From assembly GCA_964607165.1 (NCBI GenBank), contig CAZSIT010000026.1, forward strand, positions 1-33,926: DNA of 33,926 bases, in the 5' to 3' direction. Below the pieces are notes generated by a model. The model ran no database searches and was not told the origin of the DNA. It saw nothing but the letters and a program-made list of their open reading frames with translations. Below, piece by piece: positions 1 through 8,003 of the stretch; position 1 is the stretch's first letter; the number at the start of each line of letters is the position of its first letter. This DNA is from DSPP01 sp964607165. GTDB taxonomy: Bacteria > Zixibacteria > MSB-5A5 > DSPP01. A program made the position numbers and the translations under genes.

Positions 1-170
1 TTTTAGTTTTGGAAGTATTGACAAAGCTAAATTCGTCGATTACGTTAACGTTTGACCTACAAAGTCCGGACATCCTTCGAACCGTAAAAGGTCGAACGGT
101 AGAATTCAGAAGAAAGGAAATTCAGAACGATGCAGCAATCAGCTTTATTATTTTGACGAGGAGGTGCTCT

Positions 171-764
171 ATGTTGTCTATCATCCGCAAGGCACGCAGC
201 ATGGGCGTTATACTTGCGCTCTTGCCACTCGCATCGCTTGGGGCTCAAGAAATATCTGATAAAATCACCCCGGGCACACGGGTGCGCGTCTCTGCGCCCG
301 CCGTGGCGAAGAACCGCATCGTTGGGACAGTGGTCTCTGTGGACTCTACCCGGATCGTGCTGCAGGCCACCCCAAGTACCGATCACCAGCCGCCTCCCCT
401 GACAGTGCCCTGGGCGGCGATGCAGCGCCTCGAACTGAGCCAGGGGCGGAAATGGAGTGGGGGGCGCACGGCAGCAGGGGCAGGTATCGGACTGTTGGCG
501 GGAGCCTTGGTAGGAGCGGGCATTGGCGCCGTTGCGCCTTCACCTTCATTCGACGAAGATGACGGACAAGCAGTATCGGCATTAGTCGGGGGGATCGTCG
601 GGGCTGGTAGCGGGTTAGTTCTTGGGGCGATCATCGGAGCCCTTCCTCACGAACGCTGGCAAATGGTGCCGCTGGCCAAGGTTCGTTTAGGAATCCTTCT
701 CTATCGACCTGACGGAAAAGCCCCATCCTCTGTCGGCCTAGTATGGTCCGTGGCGTTTCCATAA
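171..764 (+). CDS. Exported glycine-zipper protein of unknown function
   Basis: The protein has 197 residues and I do not recognise a precise function. The open frame reaches back to position 9, but the ATG at 171 is the better start: it follows a strong GAGGAG ribosome site and opens a signal peptide (RK-containing n-region, hydrophobic residues 11-22, likely cleavage after LGA at about 25). Residues 33-90 form a small beta-rich segment with GTRVRV and VGTVVSVDSTRIVLQ. Two glycine-rich hydrophobic segments follow, at about 101-121 (GIGLLAGALVGAGIG) and 137-157, separated by an acidic stretch FDEDD. Glycine zippers of this type pack in membranes or form oligomers. The style resembles hypothetical proteins of Gemmatimonadota (from memory). 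It stands alone, faces away from the lpxD cluster, and looks more GC-rich than its surroundings, so transfer is possible. Confidence 0.7.
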   Translation: MLSIIRKARSMGVILALLPLASLGAQEISDKITPGTRVRVSAPAVAKNRIVGTVVSVDSTRIVLQATPSTDHQPPPLTVPWAAMQRLELSQGRKWSGGRTAAGAGIGLLAGALVGAGIGAVAPSPSFDEDDGQAVSALVGGIVGAGSGLVLGAIIGALPHERWQMVPLAKVRLGILLYRPDGKAPSSVGLVWSVAFP

Positions 765-1232
765 GACTGGAGCATTTCGGATTGTACGTCGCCAAAGAAT
801 TCGGACACGTGGGTACTCCAAGTTAAGATAGGCTTTGCCGGAAATTGAGAAACTTCCTACTTCGGTTGACATCTTTATCTGGGAAGGTAGCTTAACGTGT
901 AGTTGAAATAGTTAGAATTTAACTCGGGTTGTTTGGTTTTCTGCCTGTTCGGTCAAGTTTAGCCCTTCTGCCTCGCTCAGAGTTTTCAACATTTTTTCTC
1001 GAATGCCTCCGGAACCACCTTGGCTACCACGATACCCCCGATTAGTGACAGGGTTAGCTGGACCGATTAAATAACCCTGCCATTTCCCACTTTGTATAGA
1101 AAGCGAAATCTTTGCCATTGGTAGGCCTTTTCTAAATCGATTATAGGTATCTAAGACGAAAAGATTTTCCCTTTATTTTGAAAGTGTGAAAAGGAATTGG
1201 GCTACCAAGTGAAAATTGTTGAATAAACGACC
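765..1232. other. Gene-poor gap between convergent genes
   Basis: This gap lies between the end of the glycine-zipper gene and the end of lpxD. Apart from the doubtful 68-residue frame on the minus strand at 912-1118 I see no gene, no clear terminator hairpin for either flanking gene, and no obvious repeat. In other genomes fabZ or lpxA often follows lpxD; neither is present here. Confidence 0.6.
912..1118 (-). CDS. Possible small hypothetical protein (68 aa)
   Basis: This is a short frame with no family I recognise. It begins with ATG, preceded by AAAAGG at a spacing of about seven bases, which is a usable ribosome site. The middle is glycine- and serine-rich (GSQGGSGG) and the C-terminal half is charged and helix-like (KMLKTLSEAEGL). 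There is no signal peptide or membrane segment. It lies between two convergent genes with no shared operon. The glycine run and small size make a chance frame quite possible; the main support is the ribosome site. Confidence 0.28.
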   Translation of the reverse strand: MAKISLSIQSGKWQGYLIGPANPVTNRGYRGSQGGSGGIREKMLKTLSEAEGLNLTEQAENQTTRVKF

Positions 1233-2318
1233 CTACTTCGCTTCTACTTCTTCGGGGGTTTCTTGTGGGATGTCGGAAGATTTGGTTTGAGTGGTCTCAA
1301 CTTGGCGTTGACCAAAGACCGCTTTTTCTAACTTCCTTAGCTTTTCGATATACTCCGGCAGGTTGGAGAGAATCGCTTCGATTTTTTTGCTTTTCTGCAT
1401 ATCCCTTGCGGGGGAACCCAAAAGGATTTGGCCCGGCTGAACGTCTTTATGCACTCCCGATTGGGCGGCGACGACCGCGCCGTCACCGATATGAATATGT
1501 CCGACCACTCCAACTTGTCCGGCGATGGTGACGTTTTTGCCGATTTCGGTCGAGCCGGAAATACCTGCCTGGGAAACGATAATCGAATTTTCGCCGATTT
1601 TTACGTTGTGGGCGATTTGCACCAGATTGTCAATCTTGGTGCCCCGGCCGATGCGCGTTTCCCCCATCGTGGCACGGTCGATGGTAACGTTGGCACCGAT
1701 TTCAACGTCATCTTCGATGACCACAATTCCAACTTGTGGAATCTTATGATAAACTCCTTTGTCTTTGGCGTAGCCGAATCCGTCCGCACCGACCACCGTT
1801 CCAGAATGGATAATTACCCGGCTGCCGATGCGAACTTTCTCGCGGATGGTGACGTTGGGATAGATAATGCAGTCGGCACCGATTTCACAGCCGGGGCCGA
1901 TGTAGCTGCCGGCGCCAATCAAAGTATTATCACCGATTTTGACTTTGGAATCGATGACCGCAAAGGGGCCGATGCCAACTTCTTTGCCCATAACGGCATC
2001 GGGAGCAATAGAAGATTGCGGATGGATACCGGCAGCGACCGGGCGTTCGGCGGGATGGAAATGCTGCAGGGCCAAAAGAAAAGCATAGTAGGGGTTGGAA
2101 TGACGAATCAAAGCCAAAGAAGGCCAGTTGGTTTCTTTATCAACTATGGCGGCGGAAGCGCCGGTGGTTTTCAAAAGCGGGCGGTAGCGGGAATTGGCTA
2201 CAAAAGTCAAATCCCCCGGCCCGGCCTGCCCAATGGGAGCCACGCCGGTTATAATTACTTCTTTGCTGCCAATCAACTCCCCCCCCACCAATTCCGAAAT
2301 TTCTGCCAGGCGTATCAT
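1233..2318 (-). CDS. lpxD: UDP-3-O-(3-hydroxyacyl)glucosamine N-acyltransferase LpxD
   Basis: LpxD transfers a 3-hydroxyacyl chain from acyl carrier protein to the 2-amino group of UDP-3-O-acylglucosamine, the third step of lipid A synthesis, in the cytoplasm. The 361 residues match the usual length. Residues 1-95 form the uridine-binding domain (GDLTFVANSRY near 35-45). From about 100 to 300 there is a left-handed beta helix of hexapeptide repeats. The catalytic His sits at about 237 in QIAHNVKIGENS, followed by QAGISGS and GQVGVVGH. The C-terminus is a charged helix, as in other LpxD proteins. The ATG overlaps the ompH stop by four bases (ATGA) and follows GGGAGG, so the two genes should be co-translated. 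No lpxA or fabZ follows. Confidence 0.96.
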   Translation of the reverse strand: MIRLAEISELVGGELIGSKEVIITGVAPIGQAGPGDLTFVANSRYRPLLKTTGASAAIVDKETNWPSLALIRHSNPYYAFLLALQHFHPAERPVAAGIHPQSSIAPDAVMGKEVGIGPFAVIDSKVKIGDNTLIGAGSYIGPGCEIGADCIIYPNVTIREKVRIGSRVIIHSGTVVGADGFGYAKDKGVYHKIPQVGIVVIEDDVEIGANVTIDRATMGETRIGRGTKIDNLVQIAHNVKIGENSIIVSQAGISGSTEIGKNVTIAGQVGVVGHIHIGDGAVVAAQSGVHKDVQPGQILLGSPARDMQKSKKIEAILSNLPEYIEKLRKLEKAVFGQRQVETTQTKSSDIPQETPEEVEAK

Positions 2319-2836
2319 TTTTTACCTCCCAGGGCGGCTTTCAGCTTATCCAAAACCTTATCGGTTAAATCCAAATTTTTACGTCCATAGGCCACGCTTC
2401 CGGTAACCGTGTCTAAAATCAAATCGTAATTGTTTTCCAGCGCTACTTCGGCAATGGCGGCGTTGACCCGGTCCAAAATCGGTTTGGAAAGCTCGCTGTT
2501 GCGGCGCTCCACTTTTCCGTTCACGCCAAAGGTTTCCGCCAGATACTGCTGGTATTCCCGTTTGGCTTTCGCCACTCCTTCTTCGCGCTCTTTTCTTTTG
2601 TCGGGGCTTAAAATCAAAGCCACCCGCGCCAGCGAATCTTCCTGCGTTTTCAGGTTGCGCGAGAGAGAATCAGCCTTGCTCTGCCATTCCTTCACTTCGC
2701 TGTCCAACTGGGTCTTGGCCTCGGCAAAAGGGGTGTATTCGTTTCTCAACCGGTCGGAATCGACATAGCCGATTTTCTGGGCGAAACAAAACACAGGCAG
2801 AAGTGAAAATACGGCAAGTAAAAACCACTTTTTCAT
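2315..2836 (-). CDS. ompH: OmpH/Skp family periplasmic chaperone
   Basis: Skp (OmpH) is a trimeric periplasmic chaperone that holds unfolded outer-membrane proteins on their way to the BAM complex. The 173-residue product has a signal peptide (MKKW, hydrophobic core, cleavage near CFA/Q at 19-20). The mature start QKIGYVDSDRL is typical of the family. A long charged coiled coil spans roughly 35-115 and forms the tentacles, followed by the C-terminal strand region with NYDLILD. The start follows AGGAG with seven bases of spacing. It lies between bamA and lpxD, the classical arrangement, and overlaps lpxD by four bases. The 269-base gap to bamA upstream could hold its own promoter, but I see only weak candidates. 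Confidence 0.93.
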   Translation of the reverse strand: MKKWFLLAVFSLLPVFCFAQKIGYVDSDRLRNEYTPFAEAKTQLDSEVKEWQSKADSLSRNLKTQEDSLARVALILSPDKRKEREEGVAKAKREYQQYLAETFGVNGKVERRNSELSKPILDRVNAAIAEVALENNYDLILDTVTGSVAYGRKNLDLTDKVLDKLKAALGGKK

Positions 2837-2907
2837 TTACACGCTCCTCGCTGGCGAATATAAGAAAGTAGAATCATAAAATCTACGCTCCAACTTTAAT
2901 GATTAGT

Positions 2908-2932
2908 TGCGTCAGGAGTTACTCCTGACGCA
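2908..2932. repeat. Perfect 11-bp inverted repeat between bamA and ompH
   Basis: TGCGTCAGGAG and its exact reverse complement are separated by TTA. No T-run follows on either strand, so it is not a standard intrinsic terminator. It may be a REP-like element or an mRNA-stabilising hairpin between bamA and ompH. Confidence 0.7.
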
Positions 2933-2945
2933 GGGGTGGGGAGTG

Positions 2946-2960
2946 GTTCGACTCCGCTCA
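2946..2960 (-). repeat. Copy of short dispersed repeat core TGAGCGGAGYCGAAC
   Basis: Read on the minus strand this is TGAGCGGAGTCGAAC. It matches 14 of 15 bases of the plus-strand sequence at 15247-15261. Both copies are intergenic and lie next to hairpins. This kind of core is a familiar dispersed intergenic repeat in many bacteria. Confidence 0.55.
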
Positions 2961-3105
2961 CCATAAATAACTCCCGACACAACCACTCGCTCATTTCTCA
3001 TTTCCCCACCCCGACTCTTCGCTTCACTCCGAATGACGGTTGCCATCATTTTCTCTCTAAGGGAGAATCTACACAAACCGGCCGAAAGCAGATAAACCCA
3101 AAACC

Positions 3106-5511
3106 TTAAAAGTTGGAGCCGATTTGGAAATGCGGCCGCCATTTGCGGCCGTCCAGATACTGGCCGCGGCTGTCGCGGATGGTCGAAAGCCCGTAGCCAA
3201 AGTCGAAACCGATCGTCCCCAAACCGGGGACAACCACCCGAAAACCCACGCCGGCGGAGGCTTTTAAATCGGAAAAAGGATGAACTTGATATCCGGCCAG
3301 CCAGGCGTTACCGGCATCGGCAAAAGTCAAAACATAAATCTGGTCTTTAATCACCGGCAGCTGAAGGGTCAAATTGTACACCAGCTCGCTTCGGCCGCGG
3401 CGCAGCGGACTGCCCGTAAAGTTATATCTGATTATATTTCCGGCTGTGTCCTTCACCGCCGTTGAATCGACCGGATATCTTGGTCCTATCGAACCGTCGA
3501 TGTAGCCGCGAATGGTTCCATCCGGGTCAACTCCGCCGGGAGAAAACCGTTCGGCATAGGGGATTCGGTCTTCGTTCGCCCCCCCATCAATCACCCCTGT
3601 TTTTGCTTTTCCAACCAGAACCAAGGGCCCGAGAATCCGCAAATATTTGCTGGCCTCAAAAATATGTTTATTGTAGCGAAAAAAACCGCCCAAAGGCCCG
3701 CCGGCTACTTCCACCGAATAAGCGGCCAAAGAACCGCGCGTGGCAAACTGGGACAAATCGCGCGAATCGCGGGTCAACGTGACCCCGGTGGCAGAAGTAA
3801 TCCGCGGCCATTTAACATCGGTTATTCCACCGAAATTAAAGCCCGGACCGAAATCAAAATATCGCAGGCTTTCCAGGCGGTAATTCGTAAGAATCCGGAA
3901 ATAATTGTCCGGCCAGAAGAGCCGGCGGCCCAGGCGCAGGGTAAGCCCGGTGCGCTGCTCGGTAAAATCATTCCCCCCGCTGCCGTAGTAGGAAAGCCGG
4001 CGGTCCACGTTGAAAATGTCAAAGCCGACTAAAGTCGGCGAATCGCGAAACCAAGGGTCGGTAAAGGAAAAGGAAATAGATTTGCGCCGCCCGCCCAGGT
4101 CGGCGCTGACGTTGACGTTTTGGCCGTTTCCCATAAAGTTGGGAATCCCCACCGAAAGGGTTAAAACAAACTTGTCCTGTCCGGAATAGCCGCCTCCCAG
4201 CTGAAGCTGCCCGGTCGGCTTTTCGGCCACCCGGATAACCAAATCAACGTCGCCATTTTCCAAAACGGTGTAATCCGGCTCGACTTTGGAAAAGTAATTC
4301 AAAACCATCAGTTCGCGAATGGAGCGGAACAACAGGGAACGCCGGAAGGTTTGCCCCGGCTTGACCCACAGTTCCCGCCGGATGACTTTGTCTTTGGTTT
4401 TGGTGTTTCCCTCAATGTTGATTTTGTGAATCTTGGCCGGGACCCCTTCGGAGACTTCGTAGCTGATGTTGACCATCGAATCGACGGTGGTTATCTGGTC
4501 GGCAATCCGGGTATACAGATAGCCGTCTTCCTGATAGACGCCGTACAGATTTCCCAAAGATTTGTCGTATTTTTCCTGGCTGTATAAATCCCCCTTCTGG
4601 AAGTCCAGGGCCGGCCGCAGCTTGGTTTCGCCGTATAGTTTGTTGCCGGAAAAAGCGGCCTCGCCGAAACGGAACTGTTTCCCCTCGTCCACCCAGAGCC
4701 GCACGAACATATTTTTAAGCGTGGAATCAACCCAGGTGGAATCGCGGGTGATAACGGCGTTGATGTAGCCTTTCTTTTTGTATTCCTCTACAATTTTTTC
4801 TTTGTTGGTCTCAATCCGGTCGCGCAGGGGGTCAGAGGAACGGGAAAGCAGATCCTCCTTTTTCGGCTTGGCCTTCATCCATTTGGCGATTTTCCCCGGC
4901 GAAAACAGGGTTACCCCTTCGGAATAAACCTGCTTGATTTTGACTTTCTCCCCTTCGCGGATATTAAACTCTATTATCTCCAAATCAGAACGGGAGCCCG
5001 GTTTGTGCTTGGCTTCGATTTGAGCCAGAAAGTATCCTTTTGACTGATAAAACTCTTGCAGACGGTCCACGTTCTCCCGGACGACAGCGGGGTTGGAGAT
5101 CCCTCCGGCAATCAAGTTCAGCTTTTCAAAAACCTGCTCCCTTTTTACCTGACGAGTGCCGTTAATTTCTATCCGTTCAATACGGGGAAACTCTTTCACC
5201 TCTATTAAAAGTTCCAGGCCGGTTTCTTGGGGAACGGCTTTAATTTGAACGTTTCGGAAGAGGCCCAATGCGTAGATTTGGCGGACGGCGGACTGCACCA
5301 CATCGGGAGTTAAAAGCCGGCCGACATCCAAGCCGGAAACGTTGCGCACCAGATTCGGGTCAGCCGTTGTTGTGCCCAGGATTTTAATAGAACTGACCGG
5401 CTTGTTGGCGGTGTTATCGGTCTGGGTTTCCTGGGCAGAAAGAGAAGAAAGAAAATACAGCACCCAAAAACCGGCTGCCATTGCGATAGAGGCGGTCTTT
5501 TTAATTCTCAC
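3106..5511 (-). CDS. bamA: Outer membrane protein assembly factor BamA
   Basis: BamA is the central beta-barrel protein of the BAM complex, which folds and inserts outer-membrane proteins. The 801 residues match the usual length. A signal peptide (MRIKK, hydrophobic to about 24, SAQE) is followed by POTRA repeats from about 38 to 370, with visible features such as VKEFPRIERIEING and YQSKGYFLAQI. A 16-strand-type barrel runs to a C-terminal phenylalanine (FQIGSNF), the usual recognition signal. The conserved barrel-loop motif appears as TIRGY near 675. The start is GTG: no ATG or TTG precedes it before the upstream stop, and starting at the internal Met 11 would lose the positive n-region. The ribosome site is poor, and a perfect TATAAT lies only nine bases upstream. 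Confidence 0.96.
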   Translation of the reverse strand: MRIKKTASIAMAAGFWVLYFLSSLSAQETQTDNTANKPVSSIKILGTTTADPNLVRNVSGLDVGRLLTPDVVQSAVRQIYALGLFRNVQIKAVPQETGLELLIEVKEFPRIERIEINGTRQVKREQVFEKLNLIAGGISNPAVVRENVDRLQEFYQSKGYFLAQIEAKHKPGSRSDLEIIEFNIREGEKVKIKQVYSEGVTLFSPGKIAKWMKAKPKKEDLLSRSSDPLRDRIETNKEKIVEEYKKKGYINAVITRDSTWVDSTLKNMFVRLWVDEGKQFRFGEAAFSGNKLYGETKLRPALDFQKGDLYSQEKYDKSLGNLYGVYQEDGYLYTRIADQITTVDSMVNISYEVSEGVPAKIHKINIEGNTKTKDKVIRRELWVKPGQTFRRSLLFRSIRELMVLNYFSKVEPDYTVLENGDVDLVIRVAEKPTGQLQLGGGYSGQDKFVLTLSVGIPNFMGNGQNVNVSADLGGRRKSISFSFTDPWFRDSPTLVGFDIFNVDRRLSYYGSGGNDFTEQRTGLTLRLGRRLFWPDNYFRILTNYRLESLRYFDFGPGFNFGGITDVKWPRITSATGVTLTRDSRDLSQFATRGSLAAYSVEVAGGPLGGFFRYNKHIFEASKYLRILGPLVLVGKAKTGVIDGGANEDRIPYAERFSPGGVDPDGTIRGYIDGSIGPRYPVDSTAVKDTAGNIIRYNFTGSPLRRGRSELVYNLTLQLPVIKDQIYVLTFADAGNAWLAGYQVHPFSDLKASAGVGFRVVVPGLGTIGFDFGYGLSTIRDSRGQYLDGRKWRPHFQIGSNF

Positions 5512-5520
5512 TTCCGAGTA

Positions 5521-5549
5521 ATTATACGCCCAAAAACCGATTTTGGCAC
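5521..5549 (-). promoter_or_regulatory. Candidate sigma70-like promoter directly before bamA
   Basis: On the minus strand, GTGCCA (4 of 6 matches to TTGACA) and a perfect TATAAT are spaced 17 bases apart. The -10 box ends nine bases before the GTG of bamA, so transcription from here would start almost at the start codon. Confidence 0.4.
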
Positions 5550-5575
5550 GGGGAATTTAGATATTAAAGGCCTCT

Positions 5576-5659
5576 CGTAGGCGGCACTTTCAGTGCCGCA
5601 GCCGGACTGCCTGCCCGAGGCGCGGCCTCTGGCAGCGGCCAGGGAAAGTCCGGCCTACG
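5576..5659. repeat. 84-bp multi-hairpin intergenic element
   Basis: The ends, CGTAGGCGG at the left and CCGGCCTACG at the right, form an imperfect inverted repeat. Inside are a perfect 8-bp hairpin (GCGGCACT/AGTGCCGC, loop TTC, 5581-5599) and a second stem GCCGGACT (5601-5608) with AGTCCGGC (5647-5654). That second stem encloses CTGCC/GGCAG and GAGGC/GCCTC pairs. The whole can fold as a cruciform. It lies between the pdhB-like gene and bamA and has no coding potential. It resembles a palindromic dispersed element rather than a terminator, as no T-run follows. Confidence 0.65.
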
Positions 5660-5744
5660 TTCAGATGTCAAAAAAAACGCTTTGTTCTTGGCTGTTCGTA
5701 ACGGAAGCAGAGCCACTTTTCAACAGTTATCTTTAAATTTAGCT

Positions 5745-5775
5745 AAAAAAATCTTCCCCCCCCCAGCGAGGGGGA
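5745..5775 (-). terminator. Likely intrinsic terminator after the E1 beta gene
   Basis: On the minus strand a C-rich arm (ATCTCCCCC) and a G-rich arm ending in AAGAT flank a TCGCT loop and are followed by seven T. The stem has a bulge because the G run is nine long. It lies 15 bases past the stop codon of the gene ending at 5790. Confidence 0.5.
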
Positions 5776-5789
5776 GATTCGGGGTCAAA

Positions 5790-6776
5790 TTAATACGCCT
5801 TCAGCTGCCGCGCTTTTTTCATAATCCTCTCGGTGTTGGGCATATAAAAATGCTCATACGGCGGGGCAAAGGGAATCGGCGGAACATCCAGGCCGCAAAG
5901 GCGCATCACCGGAGCGTCCAGATAGTCGAAAGCTTCTTCGGTAATAATGGCCGAAATCTCTGCCATCACCCCGCCGGTTTTGGGGGCCTCCTGCACCAAA
6001 AGCACCTTGCCGGTCTTTTTGACCGACTCTAAAATGGTTTGCTTGTCAATCGGCAAAAGCGTGCGCATATCGACCACCTCGCAGGAGATTCCCTCTTTTT
6101 CTAACTTTTCCGCCGCTTCCAAAGCCCGTACTAACATTAAAGCGTAGGCGACAATGGTTACGTCCGTGCCGGTTTTTTTAACCTCCGCCGGGCCGATCGG
6201 AACGGTGTAATCTCCTTCCGGCACGTCGGTTTTCAGCGAGCGGTAGAGCCGCTTGTGTTCAAAGTAAATCACCGGGTCGGGGTCGCGGATGGCAGCCAAA
6301 AGCAGCCCTTTGGCGTCGTAGGGGGAGCCGGGCATCACCACTTTTACCCCGGGGCAATGCACAAACCAGGCTTCGTTGGTCTGGGAATGATACTGTCCGC
6401 CGCCGACATCCCCGCCGCAGCAGACCCGGACGACCAGAGGAACGTTCCAGGCCCCGCCGGTGCGGTAGCGAATCCGGGCCGCCTGCTGCACAATCTGGTC
6501 CATTGCCGGGGTGATAAAATCGGCAAACTGTATTTCCGGCACCGGACGCATCCCGGCCAAAGCCGCCCCCACGCCGGAACCGACAATCAGATTCTCCGAA
6601 ATGGGGGAGTCGATGACCCGGTACTCGCCGTATTTTTTCTGCAAGCCCTTGGTGGCCTTAAAAACCCCGCCGTACAGGCCGATGTCTTCGCCTATCAGAA
6701 ACACCCGCTCGTCGCGGGCCATCTCCTGATCCAAAGCCTCGGTTATCGCTTCTATGTAAGTAATCGCTCGGGCCAT
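5790..6776 (-). CDS. 2-oxo-acid dehydrogenase E1 component, beta subunit
   Basis: This is the beta subunit of an alpha2beta2 thiamine-diphosphate E1 enzyme, which decarboxylates a 2-oxo acid and passes the acyl group to the lipoyl E2. The 328 residues match the family (about 325). Visible marks are GEDIGLYGGVFKAT near 29-42, the catalytic-type Glu in SPISENLIVG near 61, QFADFITPAMDQ near 83-94, and the HSQTNEAWF histidine near 130. The C-terminal transketolase fold carries VVDMRTLLPID. The start follows CAGGAG at a normal distance. The alpha subunit lies 59 bases upstream, so they form an operon. Substrate (pyruvate, acetoin or branched-chain acids) cannot be fixed from sequence alone. No E2 or E3 gene is in the window. 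Confidence 0.93.
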   Translation of the reverse strand: MARAITYIEAITEALDQEMARDERVFLIGEDIGLYGGVFKATKGLQKKYGEYRVIDSPISENLIVGSGVGAALAGMRPVPEIQFADFITPAMDQIVQQAARIRYRTGGAWNVPLVVRVCCGGDVGGGQYHSQTNEAWFVHCPGVKVVMPGSPYDAKGLLLAAIRDPDPVIYFEHKRLYRSLKTDVPEGDYTVPIGPAEVKKTGTDVTIVAYALMLVRALEAAEKLEKEGISCEVVDMRTLLPIDKQTILESVKKTGKVLLVQEAPKTGGVMAEISAIITEEAFDYLDAPVMRLCGLDVPPIPFAPPYEHFYMPNTERIMKKARQLKAY

Positions 6777-6794
6777 CTACACTCCTGATTTAAT

Positions 6795-6814
6795 CAATCG
6801 TCAATGATTCAATC
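6795..6814 (+). repeat. 20-bp exact repeat, copy 1 (CAATCGTCAATGATTCAATC)
   Basis: This 20-base sequence between the two E1 genes recurs exactly at 8297-8316, in the gap upstream of the same operon. It belongs to a family of AATGATTCAAT-like motifs there. Confidence 0.7.
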
Positions 6815-6835
6815 TGCAATGAATCAATTTTCTTA

Positions 6836-7867
6836 CTACCGGTCGTCAGCCTCTACTTTGAAGTCGGCATACACATCTTCCAAGGCCCACTCCGCCGGCC
6901 CGTATTCGGCCGCTTCGCCGTAATCGACCGCCTCGTCAATTTCCTTTTCGATTCTTTCTTCGATTTCCTTCTTTTCTTCCGCGGTCAGAATCCGGTTGTC
7001 GAAAAGATGTTTTTCATAGCGCGGCAGGGGATCTTTTTTCTTCCACTCCTCAACTTCCTCTTTCGTGCGGTAGTCCGCCGGGTCAATTTCGGAATGTCCA
7101 TACCAGCGGTAGGTTTTCATTTCGATAAGCGTCGGCCCTTCTCCCCGGCGGGCGCGGGCAAGGGAGGCGGCAACCGTTTCCCAAACTTTCAAAACGTCAT
7201 TGCCATCGATGGAAATTCCGGGCATTCCAACCCCGAGGGCGCGGTCGGAAAAATTTTCAATGGCCCCCGCCAGATGCGCGGGAACCGACTCCCCCCACAA
7301 ATTATTCTGGATGACAAAGATGTTCGGCAACTTGTGCACGGCGGAAAAGTTAATCGCCTCATACCAGGAGCCGTGGGCAGTGGCTCCCTCGCCAACGAAG
7401 CTTAAAGCCACGTACGGCTCTTTGCGGATTTTGAACGCCAGAGCAACGCCGGTGGCCAAAACCGCCTGCGCACCGATGGTGAAGGCAGGGGTGATGATAT
7501 TGGACGGGCGATAGCCGTAGCTGCAGGGGTGCGATTTGCCTTTGTCCGGAGAGTTGGCACGGGCATATATCTGCGCAGCTATTATCTTGAGCGGTGTGCG
7601 GGCAATCGAGCAGCCCAATTCCCGATGGGACGGCCCGACGAAATCCTGGGGCATCAGTTTGTAACAGGGAACCACCGTGGTGGCTTCCTGCCCCACACCG
7701 GAAAAGTAAGTGCCGGCAAAGCGCCCGGCCCGGAAAAGCTTGCGGAAACGCTCGTCGAACGTGCGGCATTTTAAGAGTAAATAATAGAGCTCTTTTTTCT
7801 CTTCGCTGGAAAGTTCAAACTCCGACTTTTTCGTTTCCACCTTCGGCTTTTCATAGGCAACCTTCAT
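6836..7867 (-). CDS. 2-oxo-acid dehydrogenase E1 component, alpha subunit
   Basis: This alpha subunit binds the diphosphate of thiamine diphosphate and pairs with the beta subunit encoded just downstream. The length is 343 residues, as expected. The cofactor motif runs from about 159 (GEGATAHGSW) to the NN pair at 188-189; the first element is GEG rather than the usual GDG, a conservative change. The HRELG element near 81 and the active-site loop YRWYGHSEIDPADYR near 253-267 are typical. The N-terminus has about 20 extra charged residues with no domain. The ATG follows AAAGGAG. GHS-x-x-DP-x-x-YR loops are usual in pyruvate/acetoin-type enzymes, while the central region also resembles branched-chain enzymes, so I give no symbol. 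Confidence 0.92.
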   Translation of the reverse strand: MKVAYEKPKVETKKSEFELSSEEKKELYYLLLKCRTFDERFRKLFRAGRFAGTYFSGVGQEATTVVPCYKLMPQDFVGPSHRELGCSIARTPLKIIAAQIYARANSPDKGKSHPCSYGYRPSNIITPAFTIGAQAVLATGVALAFKIRKEPYVALSFVGEGATAHGSWYEAINFSAVHKLPNIFVIQNNLWGESVPAHLAGAIENFSDRALGVGMPGISIDGNDVLKVWETVAASLARARRGEGPTLIEMKTYRWYGHSEIDPADYRTKEEVEEWKKKDPLPRYEKHLFDNRILTAEEKKEIEERIEKEIDEAVDYGEAAEYGPAEWALEDVYADFKVEADDR

Positions 7868-7948
7868 TCAGCACTCCTTTCGCTCCGCCTGGATAAATCA
7901 AAAAAAGGGCACAAAACAGAACACCCTGCCCCAGGCAGATAAGCTCTA

Positions 7949-7977
7949 AATATAAAAATTTTAGGACATTCAAACAA
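7949..7977 (-). promoter_or_regulatory. Candidate promoter of the E1 alpha/beta operon
   Basis: On the minus strand TTGTTT and TATATT are 17 bases apart, about 80 bases before the E1 alpha ATG. The -10 matches 5 of 6 bases and the -35 only 3 of 6. Confidence 0.35.
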
Positions 7978-8003
7978 GCTTTTTGTAGCGGTAGAATCAG
8001 TTT

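Noticed and set aside
18..46. Promoter with a perfect TTGACA at the window start
   Set aside because: The -10 candidate TACGTT at 17 bases matches only 3 of 6 positions, too weak to list.
9..170. Longer TTG start for the glycine-zipper protein
   Set aside because: The extra 54 residues have no domain and would hide the signal peptide; GAGGAG directly precedes the ATG at 171.
1428..2390. 320-residue plus-strand frame opposite lpxD
   Set aside because: Its regular D/N/G-rich pattern only mirrors the hexapeptide repeats of lpxD on the other strand.
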